In this document: positions 35,736 to 44,783 of the stretch, piece after piece
Position numbering within the stretch: position 1 is the first letter of the stretch
Layout: each line of letters opens with the position of its first letter
Assembly (NCBI GenBank): GCA_900215285.1
Contig: OCMG01000002.1
Span: 515,763 to 579,762, forward strand
Direction: 5' to 3'
Source: Ensifer adhaerens
Lineage (GTDB): Bacteria; Pseudomonadota; Alphaproteobacteria; Rhizobiales; Rhizobiaceae
DNA length: 64,000 nt
Made by a program: the position numbers and the translations under genes
Notes under the pieces: model-generated
What the model was told of the DNA's origin: nothing
What the model saw: the letters and a program-made list of their open reading frames with translations, nothing else
Databases searched by the model: none

Positions 35736-36989
35736 TTACTTGGCCGCAGCAACCGCATCGGCCAGAGCCTTGGCAGCTTCGGCACCGGTCTTGAAGCCAC
35801 CGTTGAATGCCTTGGTGACGACGTCATAGACCGCGTTCTTGACCGCAGCGGGCGCCGCATGGCCATGAGCCATGGAGCCTAGCAGCGTGCCGTTCTTGTT
35901 GGCTTCGGCCAGATCCTTGATGCCCTTCTTGCCGCAATCGTCAAACGCCGTATCCGGAACATCGGTGCGGGCAGGAACCGAACCCTTGACCACGTTGAAG
36001 GCCGACTGGAATTTCGGGCTTTCGATGGAGGATGCCATTTCCATCTGCGCCTTGATCTTGTCGTCGCCCTTCACGTTGAACATCGCGAACTGGTCGGAGT
36101 TGAAGGTGACGGCCCCTTGAGTGCCGGGGAAGCGGATGCAGACGAAATCCTTGTCCGGCTTCTGACCGGCTTTCAGGAACTCGCCCTTGGCCCAGTCGCC
36201 CATGATCTGCATGCCTGCCTTGCCGTTGATGACCATGGCAGAGGCGAGGTTCCAGTCGCGGCCGGAGAAGTTGTCGTCCACATAGGTGCGCAGCTTCATG
36301 AGGCGCGTGAAGGCATCCGCCATCTTGTCGCCGCCGAGCGTTGCCGGATCGAGATCGATAAAGGCCTTCTTGTAGAAATCCGTGCCTTCGGACAGCACGA
36401 CGCCGTCGAAAATCGTGGCTTCCTGCCAGGGCTGGCCGCCATGCGCCAGCGGCGTGATGCCGTCAGCCTTCATCTTGTCGAGAACGGCAATCAGCTGATC
36501 CCAATTTTCCGGAGCCTTCATGCCGGTCTTGTCGAGAGCGGCCTTGCTGATCCAGATCCAGTTGGTCGAGTGCACATTGACCGGAGCGGCAATCCAGTGG
36601 CCGTCATACTTCGAGAACTTCTGCAGCGCGGCCGGAATGACCTTGTCCCAGCCTTCCTTGGAGGCAACGCCGTCGAGATTGCCGAGTGCGCCCTGCTGGG
36701 CCCAGTCGAGAATGTCGAAGCCGAGCATCTGCACGGCGGTCGGCGGGTTGCCGGCCGTGACGCGGGCGCGCAGAGCGGTCATCGCCGCTTCGCCGCCGCC
36801 GCCGGCAACCGGCATGTCGACCCAGCCGATGCCCTTGGCCTTGAGGTCTTCCTTCAGAACGTTGAGCGCTGCGGCCTCGCCGCCGGACGTCCACCAGTGC
36901 AGGACTTCGACATCGGTTGCGTGGGAAAGCGTGGTGGTGGCTGCGAGCACGGCCGCGGTGGCCAGTGCCGTCTTGATGAAGCTACGCAT
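35736..36989 (-). CDS. Carbohydrate ABC transporter substrate-binding protein, glucose/mannose-binding type
   Basis: 417 residues. Signal peptide 1-24 ([20 protein letters not shown], cleavage after SHA). The mature start [20 protein letters not shown] and the blocks [20 protein letters not shown] and LVHGGQPW-like [17 protein letters not shown] are those of GtsA-type glucose/mannose binders. Strong AAGGAGGAG ribosome site before ATG 36989. An aldose, glucoside or cyclitol is the likely ligand; exact identity is open. Confidence 0.9.
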   Translation of the reverse strand: MRSFIKTALATAAVLAATTTLSHATDVEVLHWWTSGGEAAALNVLKEDLKAKGIGWVDMPVAGGGGEAAMTALRARVTAGNPPTAVQMLGFDILDWAQQGALGNLDGVASKEGWDKVIPAALQKFSKYDGHWIAAPVNVHSTNWIWISKAALDKTGMKAPENWDQLIAVLDKMKADGITPLAHGGQPWQEATIFDGVVLSEGTDFYKKAFIDLDPATLGGDKMADAFTRLMKLRTYVDDNFSGRDWNLASAMVINGKAGMQIMGDWAKGEFLKAGQKPDKDFVCIRFPGTQGAVTFNSDQFAMFNVKGDDKIKAQMEMASSIESPKFQSAFNVVKGSVPARTDVPDTAFDDCGKKGIKDLAEANKNGTLLGSMAHGHAAPAAVKNAVYDVVTKAFNGGFKTGAEAAKALADAVAAAK

Positions 36990-37042
36990 GTACTCCTCCT
37001 TATAGTGCGTTTGCGTGACTTTTTATGCGTCCTGAAAGCCTG

Positions 37043-38572
37043 TCAGCTCCTCACCCAGTTCGGCCGTGTCCGGCCGACCCGCATGACGACGGTTTTGACT
37101 TCCAGGAATTCGTCGAGGCCGTAGGGGCCGATTTCGCGGCCCTGGCCGCTTTGCTTGAACCCGCCGAAGGTGAGCTCGGGGAAGCCGTCCATCCAGGTAT
37201 TGGTCCAGACGGTTCCAGCCTGCACGCGGCGGGAAAATTCAAGGCAGGTGTGGACGTTCTCGCTCCAGACGCCGGCCGAGAGACCGTAAGAGGCGTCATT
37301 GACGAGGTCGATCGCCTCTTCGAGCGTACGGAAGGTCAGCACCGAGAGAACCGGACCGAAGACTTCCTCGCGGGCAATCGGCATGTCGGCCGTTACGCCG
37401 GTGACGACGGTCGGCTGGTAGAAGCGGCCGGGCAATTCGGCAATCGGCAGCGCCGTGCCGCCGAGCTCGACCTTAGCGCCAGCTGCGACGGCGGCGCGCA
37501 CATAGCCGTCGATCTTCTCCTGATGGGCCGACGAGATGATCGCGCCGACCTGCGTGTCGGGATTGAGCGGATCGCCGAAGGCGACCTTCTTCGACAGCGC
37601 CACGACGCGGGCAACGAAAGCTTCTGCAATGTCTTCATGCACGATGATGCGGCTGCCGGAATTGCAGCATTCGCCGGCGTTGAAATAGACGCCGAAGGTG
37701 ACGGCATCGGCGGCGGAGTCGAGGTCGGCATCCGGGAAAATCACCTGCGGGTTCTTGCCGCCCAGCTCCAGCGCCACCTTCTTCAGAGTGCCCGACGCTG
37801 CCGCCATGATCGCCTTGCCGACCGCCGTCGAGCCGGTGAAGGTCACCATGTCTACGTCTGCATGTTCAGACATGACCTGACCGACCGGCTGGCCGAAGCC
37901 GAGGACGATATTGACGACGCCGGCAGGCAGGCCCGCCTCTGTGAGGAGATCGGCCAGCATCACGGTCGTCGAGGGCGTCATTTCGGACGGCTTGACGACG
38001 CAGGTGCAGCCGGCGGCAAGCGCGAAGGGCAGCTTCTGGCTGAGAATCCAGAAGGGGAAGTTCCAGGGCGTAATGATCGAGACGACGCCGATCGGCTCCT
38101 TCAGCACGACGCCGAGCATCTGCTCACCCAGCGAATTGTGGCTGTCGCCATGAAGCGTCCGGGCAAGCGACGCGGCATAGCGCCAGAGATCGGCAGCGCC
38201 AGAGACTTCGCCGCGCGCCTGCGTGATCGGCTTGCCGCTTTCCAGCGTTTCGAGGATCGCCATGCGCTCGGCATTGGCCTCGATCAGATCGGCGACCTTG
38301 AGCAGCACGGTCGCCCGCTCCTTGCCGGAAACGCGGCTCCAGATGCCGGCATCGAAGGCCTTGCGCGCGGCGGCGATGGCGCGTTCCGCATCCTCGCGCC
38401 CGCCCTTGGCCGAGCGGCTGACGACAACGCCATGTGAGGGCGAGACGCGCTCGAACATCGCACCGTCCGCACTGTCACACGATTCGCCGTCGATGAAATG
38501 ACGGCCCTCGAACGGGCTTGCAGGAAGCGCGATGCTGGCGGTGGTGATGATGGTCAGGTCATTCATGGTCAT
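37043..38572 (-). CDS. Aldehyde dehydrogenase family protein
   Basis: 509 residues, NAD(P)-dependent aldehyde to acid oxidation. Cofactor-binding WNFPFWILSQKLPFALAAGC near 170 and GSTAVGKAIMAAASG, general-base Glu in ALELGGKNPQ near 270, nucleophile Cys in NAGECCNSGSRI near 305, and C-terminal FGGFKQSGQGREIGPYGLDE. Start 38572 gives an ATGA overlap with the crotonase gene; ATG 38566 is equally possible. It ends 53 bp before the binding-protein gene, within the same long transcription unit. Confidence 0.92.
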   Translation of the reverse strand: MTMNDLTIITTASIALPASPFEGRHFIDGESCDSADGAMFERVSPSHGVVVSRSAKGGREDAERAIAAARKAFDAGIWSRVSGKERATVLLKVADLIEANAERMAILETLESGKPITQARGEVSGAADLWRYAASLARTLHGDSHNSLGEQMLGVVLKEPIGVVSIITPWNFPFWILSQKLPFALAAGCTCVVKPSEMTPSTTVMLADLLTEAGLPAGVVNIVLGFGQPVGQVMSEHADVDMVTFTGSTAVGKAIMAAASGTLKKVALELGGKNPQVIFPDADLDSAADAVTFGVYFNAGECCNSGSRIIVHEDIAEAFVARVVALSKKVAFGDPLNPDTQVGAIISSAHQEKIDGYVRAAVAAGAKVELGGTALPIAELPGRFYQPTVVTGVTADMPIAREEVFGPVLSVLTFRTLEEAIDLVNDASYGLSAGVWSENVHTCLEFSRRVQAGTVWTNTWMDGFPELTFGGFKQSGQGREIGPYGLDEFLEVKTVVMRVGRTRPNWVRS

Positions 38573-39336
38573 TGTCCGGAAAATGTGGGTTTGCGCTTTT
38601 CCCTGAAGGCGGCAACGCCTTCATTGCGGTCGTCGCTGGCGGAAATGGCGGCGCTGCCCAGCGCCTCGATCATCGCGCCGGCGTCTTCGTCCTTCGCCGC
38701 ATGGATCATCGATTTGGCGATCTCGACGGCGCGGGGCGACAGCTCGGTGACACGCGCGGCCATCGCTTCGGCGAGCCCTCGCACATCCTCCCCCACCTCG
38801 GCCGCGAAACCGAATTGCAGCGCCCGCTCGGCGCTGATACGGCGGCCGAAGAGCGCCATTTCCTTCAGCACCGGCTCGGGCAGCAGCCGCGCGAGGCGCT
38901 GCGTGCCCGACCAGCCCGGCACGATACCGACGGCGGCCTCGGGCAGCGCAATCGTCGCGCGGGGCGTCATCACGCGGATGTCACAGGCGGCCGCCAGCTC
39001 CAGCCCGCCGCCGAAGGCGTGGCCGTTGAGAACCGCAATCGTCGGCTTGGCAAGCCGCGCAAGCCGGTCGAAAATGCGGTGGCCGCCCCGCACCCAGTGG
39101 CGGGCGAATTCCGCCGGCGTCAGGTCGCCCCAGCCATTGATATCCGCGCCCGAGCAGAAGGCCTTCTCGCCCTCGGCAGTGACGAGAACGCAGGCGATCT
39201 GCGTGTCGCGCTCGATGACGTCCAGATGGGCGGCCAGCCGCGCCAGCATGTCGACCGTGAAAGCATTGAGCTTCGCCGGATTATCGAGCCGGATTTCCGC
39301 AATGCGGCCGCGAATGTCGAGATGAACGTCGCTCAT
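38569..39336 (-). CDS. Enoyl-CoA hydratase/isomerase (crotonase) family protein
   Basis: 255 residues. Oxyanion-hole segments FCSGADINGW near 61 and HAFGGGLELAAACDIRV near 102, and the acid-base Glu in LPEAAVGIVPGWSGTQRLAR near 125. It may hydrate, isomerise or cleave (retro-Claisen) a CoA ester. Its 4-bp overlaps with the CoA-transferase and ALDH genes imply coupled synthesis. A crotonase in a sugar-import operon is unusual. Confidence 0.9.
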   Translation of the reverse strand: MSDVHLDIRGRIAEIRLDNPAKLNAFTVDMLARLAAHLDVIERDTQIACVLVTAEGEKAFCSGADINGWGDLTPAEFARHWVRGGHRIFDRLARLAKPTIAVLNGHAFGGGLELAAACDIRVMTPRATIALPEAAVGIVPGWSGTQRLARLLPEPVLKEMALFGRRISAERALQFGFAAEVGEDVRGLAEAMAARVTELSPRAVEIAKSMIHAAKDEDAGAMIEALGSAAISASDDRNEGVAAFREKRKPTFSGQ

Positions 39337-40904
39337 GGCGTCCACCCCATCGGCTGATCACCAAAGAGGCTCGCCGGCATGGTCGTGGCGTTTTCGGCGA
39401 CTCGGACGCGGCCCTGCGATGCGCCGACGATATCGGCCTGCGGATCGATGCCCGGCATGATCTCGGTCGCGACCAGGCCGCCGTCGCCGAGGCGCATGAC
39501 GCAGCGCTCGGTGATGTAGAGCACGTCCTGCCCCTGCGACCGCGCGCGATTGCCGGAGAAGGTGACATGCTCGACCCGCTCGACCATCTTGGTGAACTTG
39601 CCGGGTTTGGCGACGCGGATGCCGCTGTCGCTCAATGCGATGTCCGCGCCGGCCTCGAACCAGCCGGAGAAGACGATCTTCTTCGCATGCGCCGTGATAT
39701 CCACGAAGCCGCCGCAACCGGCCGTGAGATACGGCTTCTTGCCGAGCTTGGAGACGTTCACATTGCCCTCAACATCGACCTCGAGGAAGGAGAGGAAGGA
39801 GACGTCGAAGCCGGCACCCTGAAAATATATGAACTGCTGCGGCGAGGGCACATAGGCATCCGCATTGGAAGCGCAGCCGAAGGCGAAATCGGTGAGCGGC
39901 ATGCCGCCGACCGCGCCCTGTTCGATGGCCCAGGTGACGGCATCCGGATGGCCTTCTTCAAGCAGGATGCGCGGCACCTGCGCGCTGATGCCGAAGCCGA
40001 GATTGGCCGTCATGCCGCCCTTGAGTTCCATCGCCGCGCGGCGCGCAATGACCTTTTCGACGCCGTGCTCGGCGAGCTTAAAGCTCGACCACGGCCGCAT
40101 GATCTGCCCGGAAATCGCCGGATCATAAGGCGTTTCGCAGGTCTGTTTCTGATGTGGATCGACAACGACGAGATCGACGAGATGGCCGGGCACGCGGACA
40201 TCGTGTGGCCGCAGGCTCCCGGCCGCCGTGGTGCGGCTGACCTGCGCAATCACGAGGCCGCCATGGTTGCGAACCGTGATCGCCTGCTCCAGCCCGCCGA
40301 GATAGGCACCCTCGTGCTCATAGGTGAGATTGCCGCGCTCGTCCGCGGTGGTGGCGCGCAGGATGCAGACATTGGGCACGATATTCGGGAAATGCAGCCA
40401 GGTCTCGCCGCCGAACTCGACGCGCGACACGATCGGCTGAGCCGCGCCCTTTGCATTCATCGCACAGCCTTCGCGGACCGGATCAACGAAGGTTTCGAGA
40501 CCGACGCGCGTCAGCACCCCGGGACGGCGCGCGGCGGCTTCGCGATGCATGTCGAACATCACGCCCGAGGGCACGTTGTAGGCGGCAACCCGATCCTCGA
40601 CGATCATCTTCCAGATTTCCGGCATCGGCAGGTTCGACGGCCCGGAGGGATAGGAGCCGGCGAGAACGCGCGTCAGCAGCCCATCCTTGGCAATGTGGTC
40701 CATGCCCTTGACGCCATACATGTCGCCGGCGGCAATGGGATGCAGCGTGGTGAGACCGCGCGGATGGCCTTGCGCCTCGAAGCGCTCGCCCAGCGCCTTC
40801 AGCACCAGATCGGGACAGCCGAGTGCGGAGGAGGAGGAGACGGTGACCACCGCGCCATCGGGAATGCGCGCAACGGCTTCTGCCGCGCTGACGACCTTGC
40901 TCAC
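39333..40904 (-). CDS. Fused two-domain CoA-transferase (propionate/acetoacetate CoA-transferase type)
   Basis: 523 residues holding both halves of class I CoA-transferases. The N-terminal half (1-275) has MTVSSSS-like VVTVSSSSALGCPDLVLKAL and GGLEQAITVRNHGGLVIAQV. The C-terminal half (300-523) has GFGISAQVPRILLEEGHPD and WAIEQGAVGGMPLTDFAF, where the Glu of EQGAVGG is the likely thioester-forming residue. It would activate a carboxylic acid to its CoA ester for the adjacent crotonase. Overlaps both neighbours by 4 bp. Confidence 0.9.
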   Translation of the reverse strand: MSKVVSAAEAVARIPDGAVVTVSSSSALGCPDLVLKALGERFEAQGHPRGLTTLHPIAAGDMYGVKGMDHIAKDGLLTRVLAGSYPSGPSNLPMPEIWKMIVEDRVAAYNVPSGVMFDMHREAAARRPGVLTRVGLETFVDPVREGCAMNAKGAAQPIVSRVEFGGETWLHFPNIVPNVCILRATTADERGNLTYEHEGAYLGGLEQAITVRNHGGLVIAQVSRTTAAGSLRPHDVRVPGHLVDLVVVDPHQKQTCETPYDPAISGQIMRPWSSFKLAEHGVEKVIARRAAMELKGGMTANLGFGISAQVPRILLEEGHPDAVTWAIEQGAVGGMPLTDFAFGCASNADAYVPSPQQFIYFQGAGFDVSFLSFLEVDVEGNVNVSKLGKKPYLTAGCGGFVDITAHAKKIVFSGWFEAGADIALSDSGIRVAKPGKFTKMVERVEHVTFSGNRARSQGQDVLYITERCVMRLGDGGLVATEIMPGIDPQADIVGASQGRVRVAENATTMPASLFGDQPMGWTP

Positions 40905-41905
40905 TTCATGCCTCCATAATTGATTGTCACGCGGGCGCCGGTCTCGGCGGCCTCGCGCACCGCAACCGCCACGGCGAGCGACTTGACGCCATCGATGCCG
41001 GTTGCGGCAGGCTGGCCCTCGCCCCGCACAGCGGCCTCGAATTCGGCGACGCCGGTGATGTAGAGATCGTGCCCATCGAAGGGGATCGCGTGGCGGCCCG
41101 CCGCATCGACCAGTTCGATCTCGCCGACCGGCTTCTGGGTCATCACGCCACGCGCGAAGATGGAGCCCTGCGTGCCGTGAACCTCAAGCCCGCTGCCGGC
41201 GAAAGGATGGGTGAAGCTTTCGTGGCTCATGACCATCGCGCCGGAGGGCATGGCCCAGACCGACATGGCGGAATCCTCGACCCCCTGCCCCATGCCGGAA
41301 CTCGTTGCCTGCGCGACGACCGAGACCGGGTCTTCGTCCAGCAGGAAACGGACAACATCGGCGTCGTGGACGGTGATATCCGGAATAACGCCCCCACCTT
41401 CCGCCGCCGAATTGATGCGCCACCCTTGCAGGTTCTCCGGCAGATGCACGGCATGGAAGACCCGCACCGACAGGACCTTGCCGACGCGGCCCTCGCGGAT
41501 CAGCGCGCGGACCGCGCGATGGCTGCGGGAGCAGCGCAGGTGATGGTTCGTCGCAAAGGTGACGCCCGCCTCCTCGGCGGCGCGCACCATGGCGGCGGCA
41601 TCGGGAACCGTCATCGCCAGCGGCTTTTCGCAAAGCACATGCTTGCCGGCTGCAATGGCGGCCAGCGCCTGCAGGAGATGCTTTTCATTCGTCGTGGAAA
41701 TATAGACGGCATCGATAGCCGGATCGGCCAATGCCTCGTTCAGGTCGGTGCCGCAGGCGGGAATGTCGTGCTCGCGGGCGTAAGCGTCCGCACGGTCGCG
41801 GGAGCCGCTGACGACACGTGCAACCTCACCGCCCGCTTGAGCGCGGATCGCCCGGATCATGTGCTGCGACGCGATCGTACTCGCGCCCACCAGGGCCCAT
41901 CGCAT
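40901..41905 (-). CDS. Gfo/Idh/MocA-family oxidoreductase, first gene of the cluster
   Basis: 334 residues. Rossmann start MRWALVGASTIASQHMIRAI, the family motif EKPLAMTV near 93, HHLRCSRSHRAVRALIREGR near 121, and GGGVIPDITVHDADVVRFLL near 170. These enzymes oxidise or reduce a sugar or cyclitol carbon with NAD(P). The start follows GGGAGGAAAGC and lies just below the tandem operators at 41929-41967, so it is the promoter-proximal gene of the 17-kb run. Confidence 0.9.
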   Translation of the reverse strand: MRWALVGASTIASQHMIRAIRAQAGGEVARVVSGSRDRADAYAREHDIPACGTDLNEALADPAIDAVYISTTNEKHLLQALAAIAAGKHVLCEKPLAMTVPDAAAMVRAAEEAGVTFATNHHLRCSRSHRAVRALIREGRVGKVLSVRVFHAVHLPENLQGWRINSAAEGGGVIPDITVHDADVVRFLLDEDPVSVVAQATSSGMGQGVEDSAMSVWAMPSGAMVMSHESFTHPFAGSGLEVHGTQGSIFARGVMTQKPVGEIELVDAAGRHAIPFDGHDLYITGVAEFEAAVRGEGQPAATGIDGVKSLAVAVAVREAAETGARVTINYGGMK

Positions 41906-41928
41906 GCTTTCCTCCCGAAATGCTTCTT

Positions 41929-41967
41929 ATTTGGATCGTTCCAATATCGATATGGAACGATCCAAAT
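41929..41967 (-). promoter_or_regulatory. Tandem LacI-type operators forming a perfect 15-bp inverted repeat
   Basis: ATTTGGATCGTTCCA and its exact reverse complement TGGAACGATCCAAAT flank a 9-bp spacer. Each arm is itself close to a LacI palindrome with central CG (TTGGATCGTTCCAA, 12 of 14 paired). The two CG centres are 21 bp apart, two helical turns, so two dimers or a tetramer could bind one face. It covers the region just downstream of a perfect -35 box for the Gfo/Idh gene. Confidence 0.75.
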
Positions 41968-41975
41968 TTTGTCAA
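41947..41975 (-). promoter_or_regulatory. Sigma-70-like promoter of the 25-42 kb cluster
   Basis: On the minus strand TTGACA (41970-41975) is followed after 17 bp by TATCGA, a weak -10. One operator lies between -35 and -10 and the other across the start region, the layout of tight repression. The -10 assignment is uncertain. Confidence 0.5.
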
Positions 41976-42073
41976 GAGTGAATTTTCGAAAGGTCCTTCC
42001 ATCTGGCATCTGGCTCAATACCGACAAGAATCATCTCGCGCGACGAAAGCCTTAGAAGCCTGAAGCCTTTCCT

Positions 42074-43489
42074 TCATCGCTTGAAGAGGACGGGAACCGA
42101 AAACGGCCATTGGCTTCGTCCCACTTCCCCCGGGATGGGCGGAAACGGCGACGCCCTCCGAACGGCTTCCACCGCCGCCTGATCCAACACCGTTGATCCC
42201 GAACTTGACACGACACGGATTCCGGTGGCGCTGCCGTCGGCAAGGACCGTGAAGGCAACCTGAGCCTGACCGCCCCGGCCAGAGACGGAGCTTCGGGGAT
42301 ATTTCAATGCACGTCTCAGCTTGGCCGCGACCTTGCCCGGGTAGTTGGAAACCGCGGCATTGCCGGGATCAGGGCGCGTGCCGCCATTGGCATTGGCGGA
42401 GGCGCCCCGCTGAGCGCTGGCTTCAGCCTCACCAGCCTCGCCCTTCTGCTTCTTTCGTGCGGCGCTTCTGGCCTCCCTGTCGACATCAGCCTGTTTGCGG
42501 GCAGAAACCGCCTTGTCGGCAGGCTTCGGCTTTTCGACCTTCTTGGGGGGCGGCATTTTCTTCTCGGCCAGCCTCTTCTCGGGCTGATGTTGCTGTGTCG
42601 GGTTCTGAGGCTTGGTCACGGGCTCCACCGCAGCCGGCGGGGCGTTGACCGGCTCCTCGGGCGTGGCTTCAGCCGCCACCTGCGCCGACGCCGCCAGTTC
42701 GCCATTTTCAGAAACGGTGCTGGGATCGATGGCGAGGCTTTCGGTTGCTGCGACATGATCAGTCGTGGCTTCGGGCGCCACGTCCGGTACGGCCCGCGGA
42801 AGCTGTTCAGGTGCAGCCTCAGCAGCCTGGGGCTCGGCCGGGGGACTGACAGCGGTCGCCTCCAGAACCGGTCTCGGCTCCGAGACGGCCGGACTTTCCT
42901 CGATGGGCTCGACGGTCGGCTCTACCGCCGCTGCCTCGACAGGTGGTTCATCTGCCTCGACCGGTTTGGTTTCGTCCGCTGGCGATGCCGTCTCCTCGCC
43001 GTCGGCCTGACCGGCTGCCAGACTGTCAAAGGCCTGATCACCGATGAGCATGACGGAAACCGCGCCCCCGCCGGCAATGTTCACCTGATCCGGCGCAGGC
43101 ATGGCAAGGAAGAAAACGGCGCAGGCAAGGTGCAGCGCCACGGAAGCAAGCAGGCAGATCTTCAGAGCTTTCGATCGCGCTCCTGCCTGCAGATCGACGA
43201 CAGCCTCGTCTGCGAACGGCACGTCAGCAACAGGTTTGAAGTCGACACCCAGATCGCGCTGATCAGCCCTGTCGAGCCAGTCGTCCGCCCGGTCAATCGT
43301 ATGGCCATGCGGCCAATCCACCGTGGGAGCAATATCAGATCGCGCACCGGCCGGCATGGCGGGCACGGGCAGCGGGGTCCAGGCGCGAGGGGCCCGGCGG
43401 TCTCCGCGCCAGACCTTGCGCCGCTGCGGTTCGACAACGGAACCCGACAGGGCCGTTCGCCCAGGCTTTCCCAAATGCGGATCTTTCAT
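42074..43489 (-). CDS. tonB: TonB-family energy transducer with a long cytoplasmic N-terminus
   Basis: 471 residues, links the inner-membrane proton force to the heme receptor. Residues 1-108 are cytoplasmic, far longer than the usual 10-30. One helix lies at 110-130 (ICLLASVALHLACAVFFLAM), then a Pro/Glu/Ala-rich periplasmic spacer and a Lys-rich stretch (KKMPPPKKVEKPKPADKAVS). The C-terminal TonB domain at 390-471 has NYPGKVAAKLRRALKYPRSS and VAFTVLADGSATGIRVVSSS. AGGAGGTTCTCGTC precedes the ATG. Last gene of the hmu operon; exbB and exbD are not in the window. Confidence 0.92.
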   Translation of the reverse strand: MKDPHLGKPGRTALSGSVVEPQRRKVWRGDRRAPRAWTPLPVPAMPAGARSDIAPTVDWPHGHTIDRADDWLDRADQRDLGVDFKPVADVPFADEAVVDLQAGARSKALKICLLASVALHLACAVFFLAMPAPDQVNIAGGGAVSVMLIGDQAFDSLAAGQADGEETASPADETKPVEADEPPVEAAAVEPTVEPIEESPAVSEPRPVLEATAVSPPAEPQAAEAAPEQLPRAVPDVAPEATTDHVAATESLAIDPSTVSENGELAASAQVAAEATPEEPVNAPPAAVEPVTKPQNPTQQHQPEKRLAEKKMPPPKKVEKPKPADKAVSARKQADVDREARSAARKKQKGEAGEAEASAQRGASANANGGTRPDPGNAAVSNYPGKVAAKLRRALKYPRSSVSGRGGQAQVAFTVLADGSATGIRVVSSSGSTVLDQAAVEAVRRASPFPPIPGEVGRSQWPFSVPVLFKR

Positions 43490-43515
43490 GACGAGAACCT
43501 CCTGCGGCCCGGAGG

Positions 43516-43941
43516 CTAAAGGCCGAATTCGATACCGGATCTGTTGGCTGTGGCGAGCGCCGCTTCGCAGGCGTCGGCTTCACCGGCGACGCCATCGCAG
43601 CTCTTCACCGCATTGACGAGAATGCGCGAATAGGTTGCGCATGGTCCGCCAGATATATCGAACTGTCGCACCGTCGTGCGTCCCTTTTGCAGTCGTCCGA
43701 AATTCAACACCGTCAACCGCTCCACTCCGCCCGCCTTGTTGAAGAAGGCAAATTCGAAGGCCGCCTTGGATATTTCCGCCGGCATGCCGTTTGTCAGCAG
43801 GAAGGTCACGCGACAACTGTCCTTGGCATCCGCCAGCGCATTGAGTTCGATCTTCAGTTCGGGTTTTTCCTGCGCCATGCCTGGCGTCACCAGCAGCAGG
43901 CTCAGACTTGCGGAGCGGCAAAGGCTTCGTAAAACACTCAT
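43516..43941 (-). CDS. Secreted hypothetical protein between hmuV and tonB
   Basis: 141 residues with a signal peptide (1-23, SLCRSASLSLLLVTPGMAQE). The mature part has AKDSCRVTFLLTNGMPAEIS, FAFFNKAGGVERLTVLNFGR, and four cysteines besides any in the signal that could pair. No enzyme motif. ATG 43941 is preceded by AAGGAG; ATG 43959 would give an ATGA overlap with hmuV and six more residues. It sits where rhizobial hmu loci carry a conserved unnamed ORF. A periplasmic helper in heme uptake is possible, unproven. Confidence 0.78.
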   Translation of the reverse strand: MSVLRSLCRSASLSLLLVTPGMAQEKPELKIELNALADAKDSCRVTFLLTNGMPAEISKAAFEFAFFNKAGGVERLTVLNFGRLQKGRTTVRQFDISGGPCATYSRILVNAVKSCDGVAGEADACEAALATANRSGIEFGL

Positions 43942-43955
43942 GGGTGAGGACTCCT

Positions 43956-44771
43956 TCATTCGGCGGCGAAAGCCAGTCTTGGCGCAGAGAGCGCTGATTG
44001 CGGCAGGACGAAGAGACCAGCGCTCGGCGCAACGTTGGGATGAAGGGGGCAACCGAACACGTCGGCAAGCATCTCGGCCCGCAAAACGTCAGCCGGAGTT
44101 CCCGCACCGGCAACGCGCCCATCCTTCATCAGCACGACCCGGTCGGCATACATGGCGCTGAGATTAAGGTCGTGCATGACCGCGATGACACCCCCGCCGG
44201 CATTTGCATAGGCTTGAGCCAGGTCCATCAGCGCGATCTGGTGGCGGATGTCGAGACTGGCCACCGGCTCATCCATGATCAGCCAGCGGGGCCCTACGCT
44301 GCTCACTGGCTCCCAGATCTGGCACAACACGCGGGCAAGCTGGACACGCTGGCGCTCCCCACCTGAGAGCGTCTGGATGCGCCGTGGACCAAAGCCCGGA
44401 AGGCCGACACGATCCAGCGCGGCCTCGATGAGGGCAGTCGGGTCTGCGGGGCGGGTCGCCCCGGCCGTGACCCCAAGGCCCACCACTTCAGCCACCGTGA
44501 ACGGGAAGGCAACGGTCGTCTCTTGCGCCAGCACTGCGCGCTGGGCTGCAAGCTGCCAGCCTTTGTAGTCGCGCATGTCTCGCCCGTTGATGGCGATTGT
44601 GCCTGAGGCAGCAATCTCGCCGGAGATCGCCTTGACCAGAGTCGACTTTCCTGAGCCGTTGGGGCCGGCGATCACGGTTACCTCACCCGCGCGCGCGTCA
44701 AAGTCCACAGCGTGAAGGACTGTTTTCCTGTCATAGCGGACGCTCAGCTCTTGTGCCGAAATCATACTCAT
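43956..44771 (-). CDS. hmuV: Heme ABC transporter ATP-binding protein
   Basis: 271 residues. Walker A GPNGSGKSTL near 36-45, signature LSGGERQRVQLARVL near 137, Walker B RWLIMDEPVASLDIRHQIAL near 162, switch His in VMHDLNLSAMYADRV. Drives the HmuU permease. The QLAAQRAVLAQETTVAFPFT segment is typical of heme and siderophore ATPases. It lies 12 bp after hmuU. Confidence 0.94.
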   Translation of the reverse strand: MSMISAQELSVRYDRKTVLHAVDFDARAGEVTVIAGPNGSGKSTLVKAISGEIAASGTIAINGRDMRDYKGWQLAAQRAVLAQETTVAFPFTVAEVVGLGVTAGATRPADPTALIEAALDRVGLPGFGPRRIQTLSGGERQRVQLARVLCQIWEPVSSVGPRWLIMDEPVASLDIRHQIALMDLAQAYANAGGGVIAVMHDLNLSAMYADRVVLMKDGRVAGAGTPADVLRAEMLADVFGCPLHPNVAPSAGLFVLPQSALSAPRLAFAAE

Positions 44772-44783
44772 CCGATGCCTTCC

